Assembly: GCF_000423045.1 (NCBI RefSeq)
Contig: NZ_KE383971.1
Span: 568,092-632,091, forward strand
DNA: 64,000 nt
Direction: 5' to 3'
Source of the DNA: Christiangramia portivictoriae DSM 23547
GTDB taxonomy: Bacteria > Bacteroidota > Bacteroidia > Flavobacteriales > Flavobacteriaceae
The notes below the pieces were generated by a model. The model was not told the origin of the DNA. It saw only the letters and a list, made by a program, of their open reading frames with translations, and made no database searches. The translations under genes were made by a program, and so were the position numbers. Below, piece by piece: positions 27,307 to 35,350 of the stretch. Position 1 is the first letter of the stretch. The number at the start of each line of letters is the position of its first letter.

Positions 27307-28917
27307 TTAGTATCCTGGATTTTGTGTCAAATTCGTGTTTACTCCCAGATCTGAAGCCGGGATTGGCATTAGGTCTCTGAAAGCTTCGGTAGTTGTTCCC
27401 TGTGGGACACCACCTTTAAACGGCCATACTCCTGCATCAGAGAATTGTCCAAATCTTATAAGATCTGTTCTTCTGTGTGCTTCCCAGTAAAGCTCTCTCG
27501 CTCTTTCTTCCAATAAGAAATTCAGGCTAAGGTCTGATGTTGAGATATTGTTGCTGTCATCATTAAAAGCTCTTTCTCTCAATTCATTGATATAACCCAC
27601 GGCCGTAGATTCGCTTCCTCCACCGCCTCTAACTACAGCTTCAGCATACATAAGGTAAGCATCGGCAAGACGGAACATTGGGAAATCTGTATCTGGAAAA
27701 TCTCCTGTAGGATCTGATCCTGCATTTCCATCTACGTCTACGTTCTTGTATTTCGCAACCGCATATCCATCTGTAAAGTTTGAAATATTGGTGATCTCTT
27801 TTGATTGACCTTCAGTATAGAAAATAGCTCTTTCATCTGCAATGTTCTCAATATCATCATCTTCATTCTCAAGGAAATCGTTGATAAGGGCAGAAGTGGT
27901 TCTTAGTCCGGCCCATCCACCATTGATTCCAAAGTTATCAGGATCCATAGACCCGCCAACTGCTGCATGTATGATAAAGGTCATCCCACCGTAAGCCTGA
28001 GTGTTGATTCCGTCGAAAGTGATTGGAAAAATGATCTCATTCTGCGCTCCATTCATGTTGTTATCTGCAAGAAAAAGCTTCTGATAATCATCAACTAAGG
28101 TAAATCCTGAGTTGATCACCTTTTCAGTATAGGTAATAACGTCTGAAGATCTGTCTGATCCAGTGTACTTTTCAGCATTCTGGTACAGTTTAGCCAGCAA
28201 CATCCAGGCTGCAGCCTGATCTGCACGACCGTATTCATTAGCACCTGCAGCTGTTAGTTCGCTCTCTATCGCTAAAAGTTCACTTTCGATATAAGTGAAA
28301 AGCTCTGCTGAGTTTGTTTGCTGCGGAAGAAAGGCTCCAACAGGATCTTCTTCAGTTACAAATGGTGGATTACCATATAGATCAAGTGCATGCCAGTAGC
28401 TTAATGCTCTCAGGAATCTTGCTTCAGCACGATACACCTGGATATCAGCCTGAATTGCAGCATCCACACCGCGACCTTCGATGACTGAAGTTTCCGTTTG
28501 TCTCAAGAACTCATTGGACTGTGCGATCTGGTACATAATTCTGGAATACATTGTACGAATAAATTCGTTTCCAGAGGTCCAGTTCTGGTTATGAAGGTCT
28601 TTAATAGTCCCATCATTCCATCCAATCACGGCTTCATCTGTAGTTAGTTCCTGCATCATCCAGTATAAACGCATATACTGAGAGAAACCTTCATCCAGAC
28701 CTGAAAGATCGGCATCACCGGCAGGTCCATCCTGGCCACTAATCGCAAATCCTGCATATAGTTTAGCCAGAAACTGTTTGTAAGCTGCGGGATCTTCAAA
28801 AGCTGAAGCTGCAGTTTCCCTGTTATCCTCAGGAGTAAGTTCCAGATCGCTTTCGCATGACCATAGAACCGCCATTCCGAAGAGAATAAGGAAAGTAGAT
28901 TTTAATTTATTAAACAT
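27307..28917 (-). CDS. SusD/RagB family glycan-binding lipoprotein
   Basis: Outer-membrane lid protein of the SusCD importer, about 536 aa from the preferred start. The signal peptide has a lipobox VLWSC followed by ESDLEL. The TPR-containing SusD fold is shown by the conserved C-terminal features (RLADAYLMYAEA, ELYWEAHRRTDLIRFGQF and a closing TNLTQNPGY). The frame also opens at ATG 28944, overlapping the susC stop by 1 nt, which would put nine extra residues before the signal peptide; the Met at 28917 gives a normal signal sequence. Partner of the SusC protein encoded just upstream. Confidence 0.93.
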   Translation of the reverse strand: MFNKLKSTFLILFGMAVLWSCESDLELTPEDNRETAASAFEDPAAYKQFLAKLYAGFAISGQDGPAGDADLSGLDEGFSQYMRLYWMMQELTTDEAVIGWNDGTIKDLHNQNWTSGNEFIRTMYSRIMYQIAQSNEFLRQTETSVIEGRGVDAAIQADIQVYRAEARFLRALSYWHALDLYGNPPFVTEEDPVGAFLPQQTNSAELFTYIESELLAIESELTAAGANEYGRADQAAAWMLLAKLYQNAEKYTGSDRSSDVITYTEKVINSGFTLVDDYQKLFLADNNMNGAQNEIIFPITFDGINTQAYGGMTFIIHAAVGGSMDPDNFGINGGWAGLRTTSALINDFLENEDDDIENIADERAIFYTEGQSKEITNISNFTDGYAVAKYKNVDVDGNAGSDPTGDFPDTDFPMFRLADAYLMYAEAVVRGGGGSESTAVGYINELRERAFNDDSNNISTSDLSLNFLLEERARELYWEAHRRTDLIRFGQFSDAGVWPFKGGVPQGTTTEAFRDLMPIPASDLGVNTNLTQNPGY

Positions 28918-28943
28918 AATTCTAGTAATTTTTCTATTATTCA

Positions 28944-31871
28944 TTAAAAAGCAAAGTTCAGTCCAAGTACGAATCTTCTTGATCTTGGGTAGAAGTTATT
29001 ATCAATTCCACCAAAAACTTCTGGATCAAGGCCGTCATAATCTGTGATCGTAAGTACATTTGTCGCCGTTAAAGAAGCTCTGAAATCAACTTTTTCACCC
29101 GGGATCGTGTATCCAATACTTACGTTATCAAGTTTTACGAAATCTGCTGCCTGCAGGTAGTAATCTGAGAAGAACTGACTGTTTATAAAACCAGACTCCA
29201 GTACGTTCGAATTAAAGTTCGAGTAATAATCTGAAGGTGTGTTTGTTCCTGCTTCTACAAATCCATTTGCAGACTGCGTGTTGTTATAAATATAGTTTCC
29301 AAAACTTCCTCTAAAAGTAAAGCTGAAGTCAAAGTCTTTGTAGTTCATGGTATTGGTAAGACCCATATAATAATCTGGGGTTGCCTTTTTGTAAGGCTGT
29401 CTATCTGCTTCTGTGATCTGGTTATCACCATTCACATCAACATAAGCACCTTCAATTGGCTGCCCGGCATCATTATAAACCTGTCTGAATACAAAGAAGG
29501 TAGTAGGATCAAATCCTTCTTTCCAAAGCTGGATGTTGTTTCCAGTTCCACCACTAATTCCTCCCTGTGGGATAAAGAAGTTTGGATCGTCCCCTAAAGA
29601 AAGCTCTGTAATTTCCAGTTCCTGGAAGGAAATGTTGTAACCCAAAGTCCAGTTAAAATCTTCAGACCTGGCGATGTCTCCGCTAATTCCAACCTCAATA
29701 CCTTTACTTACAGTTGTACCAACATTGGTTAACAGTTGATCTGAAAGGTTTGCTCCTGCAGGTACTGGCACGGTCGCAATAAGGTCTTTAGTTTCTCTGT
29801 AGTAACCATCCACAGAACCACTCAGTCTATTATCGAATAAACCAAAATCGATACCTGCGTTATAGTTGATCAGGCTTTCCCACTTAAGATCCTCATCATA
29901 CTCTTCTGGACGGATCGTACCAACAAACTGATTTCCAAACTGGTAACTGGCACCACCCTGGCTAGGCGTATACAATCCTAAATATCCATAGTTTCGGCCA
30001 ATTTCATAGTTTCCTGTTTCACCGTATCCACCACGCAGTTTCAACTCGTTAAGTACTCTTGAATCCTGAAGAAATTCTTCGTTATGGATCTTCCAGCCAA
30101 TAGAAGCTGCCGGGAAGTAACCCCAACGATTGTCTGGAGAAACTCTTGACGAACCATCGGCACGAATACTACCAGAGATCAGGTATTTGTTATTAATGTC
30201 AAAACTAGCTCTCGCGAAGTAAGACTCTAAAGAGTTCCTGTTAATATCTCTTGGAAGCGCTCTGATCTGATCCTGCTCCGTTCCAAAAACATTGCTGGTA
30301 GAATAGAATTCCTGATAAGAATGACCGGCAGTCACATCGACATCGGTTTCAAAGAAACCAAGTTCAGTCTTGTAATTTAAATAAGTATCAAGAAGCAGGT
30401 TACGGTTTATATTGCTGTAATCTTCGAATTGATCGATGTTAGACGTGTTCGATGCTGCAAATACCGGAGTGAATTTATCACCATCAGCTTCAGCGTAATC
30501 GAAACCAGCACTTACTACTGCTTTAAGACCTGTTAAGAAAGGAACTTTATATTCAGCATTCAGATTCGTAATAGAACGTCTGGTCTGGTTTCTGTCTGTA
30601 TTTTGCTCTAGAAGAGCGATAGGGTTTCTGGTCGCAAGATTCTGTTGCGTGATCTCTCCACCTGAAAGTCGGTTAAATTCAAAGAAACCTCCAAATGGAA
30701 GGCTCTCATCGTAAATAGGCTGAGTAGGATCGAAAGCTACAGCAGAACCAATGGCACCGCCGTTCGAAAACTTATTCTTATCCAAAGAGTTCTTTGATGT
30801 AAGAGTCAGTTTCAACGAGTTGTCAAAAAGGTCCTGGTTTAAAGAGATATTAAAAGCATTACGCTCATAATAATCTTTTCTGATAACACCAGTTTCAGCA
30901 GTATGGTTAAAGTTCAAACGATAGTAGAAATTCCCGATACCCTGAGTAGCTGTAAAGTTATGAATAGCTCCAACTGAAGTTTCGTAGATCTCATCCTGCC
31001 AGTCTGTATTGGCATTTCCTAATAAAGAAGGATCTGTACCCGGAGTATTGTTGATCAGGTTTCTAAATTCATCTGCATTTAGTACGTCTACTTTGTCCAT
31101 AACATTCCCGATGGAAGTTTTCAGATCATAGGTAAACTGAAATGGAGAGTCCTTCTTACCTTTCTTTGTAGTAATAAGAATTACCCCGTTAGAAGCTCTC
31201 GAACCATAAATAGACGTAGCCGCAGCATCCTTAAGTATAGTGAAATCCTCAATTTCATTTGGGTTAATAGAGTTAAGCGCGTTTCTTGAACCGGCAACTC
31301 CACGTTGATCCAAAGGTACACCATCAACTACGATCAAAGGATCGTTAGAAGCCGAGAGTGAAGAACCACCACGTATTCTGATCGTTCCTCCCTGTCCTGG
31401 AGCTCCACCACCCGGGGTGATCTGTACTCCGGCAGATTTACCGGCAATTAGTTGTTCTGGTGCAACGACAGCACCCTGGTTAAAAGATTCAGTAGAAATC
31501 TTTTCTACAGCCCCGGTCGCATCCTGCTCTGAGGTAGCTCCGTAACCAATTAAAACAACTTCATCCAGCGACGCCGCATCTTCATCCAGCGTGATATCTA
31601 TGGTAGACTGTCCCTCGTAAGGTACCTGTTGCGTGACGAAACCTAAAAATGAAAAAACAAGTATATCTTCGTCTGATATGTTTGAGATGGTATAATTACC
31701 ATCAAAATCGGTCGTAGTACCATTAGTGGTACCCTGAACAATGACGTTCACACCGGGAACCGGAAGGCCTGTGGCAGTCTCTGTCACATTTCCGCTAACG
31801 GTGTTTTGTGCAAAAAAGCTCATTGGCAGCATGAACAGCAGAAACAATGTGCTTTTAATTAAATTCCTCAT
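28944..31871 (-). CDS. SusC/RagA family TonB-dependent receptor
   Basis: Outer-membrane beta-barrel importer, 975 aa, energised by TonB. After a signal peptide (1-21) comes a carboxypeptidase-regulatory-like domain (about 24-100, with SGNVTETATGLPVPGVNV), a plug domain (PEQLIAGKSAGVQI, then GSRASNGVILITTKKGK) and the barrel, ending in the aromatic-terminated strand LGLNFAF. With SusD, SusE and the amylase it forms a starch/maltodextrin utilisation locus. The upstream region shares a 16-bp palindrome with the divergent lacI gene. A weak -7 box (TACATTTA, plus-strand positions 31927-31934) fits susC. Confidence 0.95.
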   Translation of the reverse strand: MRNLIKSTLFLLFMLPMSFFAQNTVSGNVTETATGLPVPGVNVIVQGTTNGTTTDFDGNYTISNISDEDILVFSFLGFVTQQVPYEGQSTIDITLDEDAASLDEVVLIGYGATSEQDATGAVEKISTESFNQGAVVAPEQLIAGKSAGVQITPGGGAPGQGGTIRIRGGSSLSASNDPLIVVDGVPLDQRGVAGSRNALNSINPNEIEDFTILKDAAATSIYGSRASNGVILITTKKGKKDSPFQFTYDLKTSIGNVMDKVDVLNADEFRNLINNTPGTDPSLLGNANTDWQDEIYETSVGAIHNFTATQGIGNFYYRLNFNHTAETGVIRKDYYERNAFNISLNQDLFDNSLKLTLTSKNSLDKNKFSNGGAIGSAVAFDPTQPIYDESLPFGGFFEFNRLSGGEITQQNLATRNPIALLEQNTDRNQTRRSITNLNAEYKVPFLTGLKAVVSAGFDYAEADGDKFTPVFAASNTSNIDQFEDYSNINRNLLLDTYLNYKTELGFFETDVDVTAGHSYQEFYSTSNVFGTEQDQIRALPRDINRNSLESYFARASFDINNKYLISGSIRADGSSRVSPDNRWGYFPAASIGWKIHNEEFLQDSRVLNELKLRGGYGETGNYEIGRNYGYLGLYTPSQGGASYQFGNQFVGTIRPEEYDEDLKWESLINYNAGIDFGLFDNRLSGSVDGYYRETKDLIATVPVPAGANLSDQLLTNVGTTVSKGIEVGISGDIARSEDFNWTLGYNISFQELEITELSLGDDPNFFIPQGGISGGTGNNIQLWKEGFDPTTFFVFRQVYNDAGQPIEGAYVDVNGDNQITEADRQPYKKATPDYYMGLTNTMNYKDFDFSFTFRGSFGNYIYNNTQSANGFVEAGTNTPSDYYSNFNSNVLESGFINSQFFSDYYLQAADFVKLDNVSIGYTIPGEKVDFRASLTATNVLTITDYDGLDPEVFGGIDNNFYPRSRRFVLGLNFAF

Positions 31872-31979
31872 AAAATTATTATTGGTTTTTGATAAAAATT
31901 AACCTTATACTTTTACTTCCTGAGGTTAAATGTATGTAAATTCAACTCCAATTCAGGATGAATCTCCGCTATTACTGGG

Positions 31980-31995
31980 ACGAAAACGTTTTCGT
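31980..31995. promoter_or_regulatory. LacI-type operator between susC and lacI genes
   Basis: A perfect 16-bp palindrome, ACGAAAACGTTTTCGT, with the central CG typical of LacI-family operators, lies between the divergent susC and LacI-type genes. A near copy occurs upstream of pfkA at 41085-41100. It is the best candidate site for the LacI-type regulator encoded next to it. Confidence 0.8.
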
Positions 31996-32039
31996 GTTGA
32001 AAACTTTTTCTTCTTAAGAGATTCATAATCAAATAATGC

Positions 32040-32047
32040 TAATTTTG
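32040..32047 (+). promoter_or_regulatory. Candidate -7 box TAATTTTG for the LacI-type gene
   Basis: TAATTTTG matches TAnnTTTG and lies 46 nt before ATG 32094. Transcription would start near 32051, with the palindromic operator centred about 63 nt upstream. Confidence 0.5.
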
Positions 32048-32093
32048 CGAGATCAAAAATTTATCCTGCCAAAATCAAGAATATCCTAATAGA

Positions 32094-33122
32094 ATGAAGC
32101 CAAAACTTACCCTGAAGAAAATTGCGAAAGAGCTTGACGTATCTATCTCTACCGTTTCAAAAGCACTTCGAGACAGCTCCGAAATTGGTGAGGAAACCCG
32201 TGCCAAGATCAAGGCTTTTGCCAAACATTACAATTATAAGCCAAACAATATCGCTCTGAGTCTTAAAAACCGCAAAACCAAGACGATAGGGATTATTATT
32301 CCCGAAATTGTGCACCATTTTTTTACCACAGTGATTAGCGGAGTGGAAAAAGTGGCCAATGAAATGGGTTATAACGTTCTGGTATGCCTTTCAGACAATT
32401 CGTTCGACAAGGAGGTGCTGAATATGGAAATGCTGGCCAATGGAAGTACCGATGGTTTTATTCTTTCCCTGGCAAAAGAAACCATGCAAAAAGGCGATTA
32501 TCATCACCTCGCGGAAGTGATCAACCAGGGAATGCCTTGTGTGCTATTCGACCGTGTTGCGGAAGATATTTCCTGTGATAAGGTGATCATTGATGATGTT
32601 ACGGGAGGGAAAAAAGCAGTGCAACACCTTATAGATATAGGCTGCAGAAAAATTGCTCTTATTTCTACGGTGGATTATGTTAGTGTGGGAAAACTTCGTA
32701 CGCATGGTTATAAGCAGGCTTTAGCTGAAAATGGAATAAGCATTAATGAAGATCTTATTCTGAAGATAGAGGAGATGGAAGATAGCGAAAAGGAAATTGA
32801 AGCATTTCTGAAAGAACGCGAGGTGGACGGAGTCTTCGCTGTAAATGAGCATTTCGCGATTTCTGCTGTAAAAACCATTCAGGATCAGGGAAAAAATGTG
32901 CCCGAGGATGTTTCGGTGATAGGTTTTACAGATGGTGAATTATCTAAAAGATTTATTCCAAGTTTAACGACGGTAAGTCAGCACGGGATGCGAATGGGCG
33001 AGGAGTCTGCCCGGCTTTTAATAGAAAAACTGGAGCGCACCCCTTCCGAAGAAGATTACTATAAAACTATTATTGTGGAAACTGGCCTGGTGGTAAGAGA
33101 TTCAACAAAATCCCGGAAATAG
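32094..33122 (+). CDS. LacI-family transcriptional regulator of maltose/starch genes
   Basis: Cytoplasmic DNA-binding regulator, 342 aa. The N-terminal helix-turn-helix reads TLKKIAKELDVSISTVSKAL (about 4-24), followed by a hinge helix (NNIALSLKNRKT) and a periplasmic-binding-protein-like sugar domain from about 60 on (IGIIIPEIVHHFFT). It is divergent from the susC operon with a perfect LacI-type palindrome between them, and is followed by maltose-phosphorylase pathway genes. It probably senses maltose or a derivative. A related palindrome upstream of pfkA suggests a wider regulon. Whether it represses or activates cannot be read from sequence; the upstream operator position would allow activation. 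Confidence 0.92.
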   Translation: MKPKLTLKKIAKELDVSISTVSKALRDSSEIGEETRAKIKAFAKHYNYKPNNIALSLKNRKTKTIGIIIPEIVHHFFTTVISGVEKVANEMGYNVLVCLSDNSFDKEVLNMEMLANGSTDGFILSLAKETMQKGDYHHLAEVINQGMPCVLFDRVAEDISCDKVIIDDVTGGKKAVQHLIDIGCRKIALISTVDYVSVGKLRTHGYKQALAENGISINEDLILKIEEMEDSEKEIEAFLKEREVDGVFAVNEHFAISAVKTIQDQGKNVPEDVSVIGFTDGELSKRFIPSLTTVSQHGMRMGEESARLLIEKLERTPSEEDYYKTIIVETGLVVRDSTKSRK

Positions 33123-33144
33123 TATATTCATTTTAAAAAAAACA

Positions 33145-33152
33145 TATCTTTG
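33145..33152 (+). promoter_or_regulatory. Candidate -7 box TATCTTTG for the maltose uptake operon
   Basis: TATCTTTG fits TAnnTTTG exactly, 23 nt after the LacI-type gene's stop. Transcription would start near 33156 and give a leader of about 95 nt before the MFS gene at 33251. That leader contains two inverted repeats. Confidence 0.5.
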
Positions 33153-33172
33153 CCATAATTGAAATTTATCAG

Positions 33173-33228
33173 AACTTATATTTTTACTTCCTATCTTTTA
33201 TAAGTTGTGATAAGTCTTTGTGCTTATC
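33173..33228 (+). repeat. Two inverted repeats in the MFS gene leader
   Basis: AACTTATA (33173-33180) pairs with TATAAGTT (33199-33206), and GATAAG (33209-33214) pairs with CTTATC (33223-33228). They share the ATAAG core, so they could be two operator-like sites or RNA hairpins in the 5' leader. They do not resemble the CGAAAACGTTTTCG palindrome. Confidence 0.45.
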
Positions 33229-33250
33229 GTAGAACAGTTAAAATCACGAT

Positions 33251-34684
33251 ATGCAAAAACCCCGTTTAAAGTTTTGGGATATCTGGAACATGAGTTTCGG
33301 ATTTCTGGGTATACAATTTGGTTTCGCGCTGCAAGGCTCGACCATGTCCCGTATATTCGAAACATTAGGTGCTGAGAAGGACAATATTCCACTATTATGG
33401 ATCGCTGCGCCACTGGCAGGTCTCATCGTGCAACCAATCATAGGTTATTTAAGCGATAACACCTGGCATAAGAGCCTTGGTAGAAGAAGACCATTTTTCC
33501 TACTTGGAGCCATACTCAGCTCTATCGCGCTCCTGCTCATGCCTTACTCTTCTGCAGTATGGATGGCCGCAGGTTTATTGCTCGTACTGGACGCTTCCAT
33601 CAATATTTCCATGGAACCATTTCGCGCTCTGGTGGCAGACAAATTGCCAGATTCACAAAGAAGTTATGGATTTGTTATCCAGACTCTTATCATTGGAATT
33701 GGAACCTGGGTGGCCAGTAACCTCCCAAAGTTCATGAATAACGTGCTGGATATTAGCAACGAAGCCGCTCCTGGAGTAGTACCAGAATCGGTTCGGGTAG
33801 CATTTATCGTTGGAGCTGTGGTATTTATAGGATCTATCCTGGTGACCATCTTTACCACCAAAGAATATACGCCTGAACAAATGCAGAAATTTGAAGACGG
33901 CGATGTACCTGAAAAGGATCAGGGAATGTTGAAAACCATTCTGGGAACCTATGCTTTAATGCCGAAGATCATGAAGAAACTGGGTGTAGTTCAGTTTTTT
34001 TCCTGGTTTGCATTTTTTGCCATGTGGACCCTCGCAAATCCTGCGCTTACCAGTCATATCTATAACGCTCCAAAACCTCAGATAGAAGAATTCGCTCAGT
34101 TAAATAGTGAAGGAGAACTTCAATATGATGCAGAAAGAGTGATCTTATTTCAGGATGACCAGGCGAGACTGGAGTATTCAGAACAGGATAAGAACTATAA
34201 TGAAGCCAGTGATGATGTAGGATCCAAAATGGGAATCTACGGACTCTCTTCCATGGCTTTTGCCTTACTGCTTACGTTCTATACTTCGAGATTTGCCATC
34301 AACCGTAAATTCGTACATATGGGAAGTTTAATTCTTGGAGGAGTTGGTTTTTTATGGATGTACTTTATTCCCGGGGAACCAGAAATGCTTTATGTATGTT
34401 TTGTTCTTATTGGCTTTGCCTGGGGAAGTATACTTTCCATGCCTTACGCCATGTTATCCAGTTCAGTCGCTTCTTCCAAAATGGGTCTCATGATGGGTGT
34501 TTTCAATATGTTCATTGTAGTACCACAAATTATCGCAGCACTGGGAGGTGTTGTATTTCTACAAAAACTTATTGGGGAAGAATCGATCCACGCCATGACT
34601 GTGGCAGGAGTATTCCTACTGTTAGCGGCATTTTCAAATTTATTAATCACAGATAGAAAAGCTATTAAATATGACCCAGCATAG
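33251..34684 (+). CDS. MFS sugar permease, SLC45/GPH-like (maltose type)
   Basis: Inner-membrane transporter, 477 aa, with about 12 hydrophobic segments. The MFS loop motif GYLSDNTWHKSLGRRRPFFL lies between helices 2 and 3, and the N-terminal WNMSFGFLGIQFGFALQ stretch resembles sucrose/maltose-type MFS carriers. The gene opens an operon with beta-phosphoglucomutase and a GH65 phosphorylase, so it most likely brings maltose or short maltodextrins from the periplasm into the cytoplasm. Its end overlaps pgmB by 14 nt. Substrate is inferred from context. Confidence 0.9.
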   Translation: MQKPRLKFWDIWNMSFGFLGIQFGFALQGSTMSRIFETLGAEKDNIPLLWIAAPLAGLIVQPIIGYLSDNTWHKSLGRRRPFFLLGAILSSIALLLMPYSSAVWMAAGLLLVLDASINISMEPFRALVADKLPDSQRSYGFVIQTLIIGIGTWVASNLPKFMNNVLDISNEAAPGVVPESVRVAFIVGAVVFIGSILVTIFTTKEYTPEQMQKFEDGDVPEKDQGMLKTILGTYALMPKIMKKLGVVQFFSWFAFFAMWTLANPALTSHIYNAPKPQIEEFAQLNSEGELQYDAERVILFQDDQARLEYSEQDKNYNEASDDVGSKMGIYGLSSMAFALLLTFYTSRFAINRKFVHMGSLILGGVGFLWMYFIPGEPEMLYVCFVLIGFAWGSILSMPYAMLSSSVASSKMGLMMGVFNMFIVVPQIIAALGGVVFLQKLIGEESIHAMTVAGVFLLLAAFSNLLITDRKAIKYDPA

Positions 34685-35348
34685 AAACAGTACAAAGGCT
34701 GCTGTTATTTTCGATCTCGACGGAGTGATCGTGGATACGGCAAAATTTCATTTTCAGGCCTGGAAAAAACTTGCTAATGATCTTGGCTTTGATTTCACTG
34801 AAGAACAGAATGAGCAATTAAAAGGAGTAAGCAGGGTGGAATCATTGAAAAAGATCCTGCAATGGGGAAACATGGAACTTTCTGAAGAAGAATTCAACAG
34901 ACAGATGGCCCTGAAAAATGAAAATTATCTGGGTTATGTTGAAAAAATGGATGAATCTGAAATTCTTCCAGGAGTTCCTAAGATATTAAAGTATCTGAAA
35001 GAGAATAATATTCCTTTTGCTTTAGGCTCGGCCAGTAAAAATGCACGAAGAATACTGAAGCAAATCAACTTATACGAAGAATTTGATGCGATCGTAGATG
35101 GAACCGATGTTTCCAAGGCAAAGCCAGATCCGGAAGTGTTCCTGATCGCCGCAGTGAAACTAGGTACGCAGGCACATCATTGTGTGGTATTTGAAGATTC
35201 TCTGGCCGGAGTTCAGGCGGCCAATGCCAGCAATATGACCAGTATTGGTATTGGTTCTGCCAGTGTGCTTGGCGAGGCAGATCACGTCTTTAATGACTTC
35301 ACCGAGATCGACATAGAATTTATTGAAAAATTATTGAACAACGAGTAG
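34671..35348 (+). CDS. pgmB: Beta-phosphoglucomutase
   Basis: HAD-superfamily mutase that converts beta-D-glucose-1-phosphate to glucose-6-phosphate. The 225-aa protein has the motif FDLDGVIVDT with nucleophile Asp15 and acid/base Asp17, a cap domain with LKGVSRVESLKKIL, the GSASKNARRIL motif and the C-terminal VVFEDSLAGVQAA. It overlaps the MFS gene by 14 nt and sits 2 nt before the GH65 gene whose product is its expected substrate source. The pairing with GH65 makes the assignment firm. Confidence 0.95.
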   Translation: MTQHRNSTKAAVIFDLDGVIVDTAKFHFQAWKKLANDLGFDFTEEQNEQLKGVSRVESLKKILQWGNMELSEEEFNRQMALKNENYLGYVEKMDESEILPGVPKILKYLKENNIPFALGSASKNARRILKQINLYEEFDAIVDGTDVSKAKPDPEVFLIAAVKLGTQAHHCVVFEDSLAGVQAANASNMTSIGIGSASVLGEADHVFNDFTEIDIEFIEKLLNNE

Positions 35349-35350
35349 TA

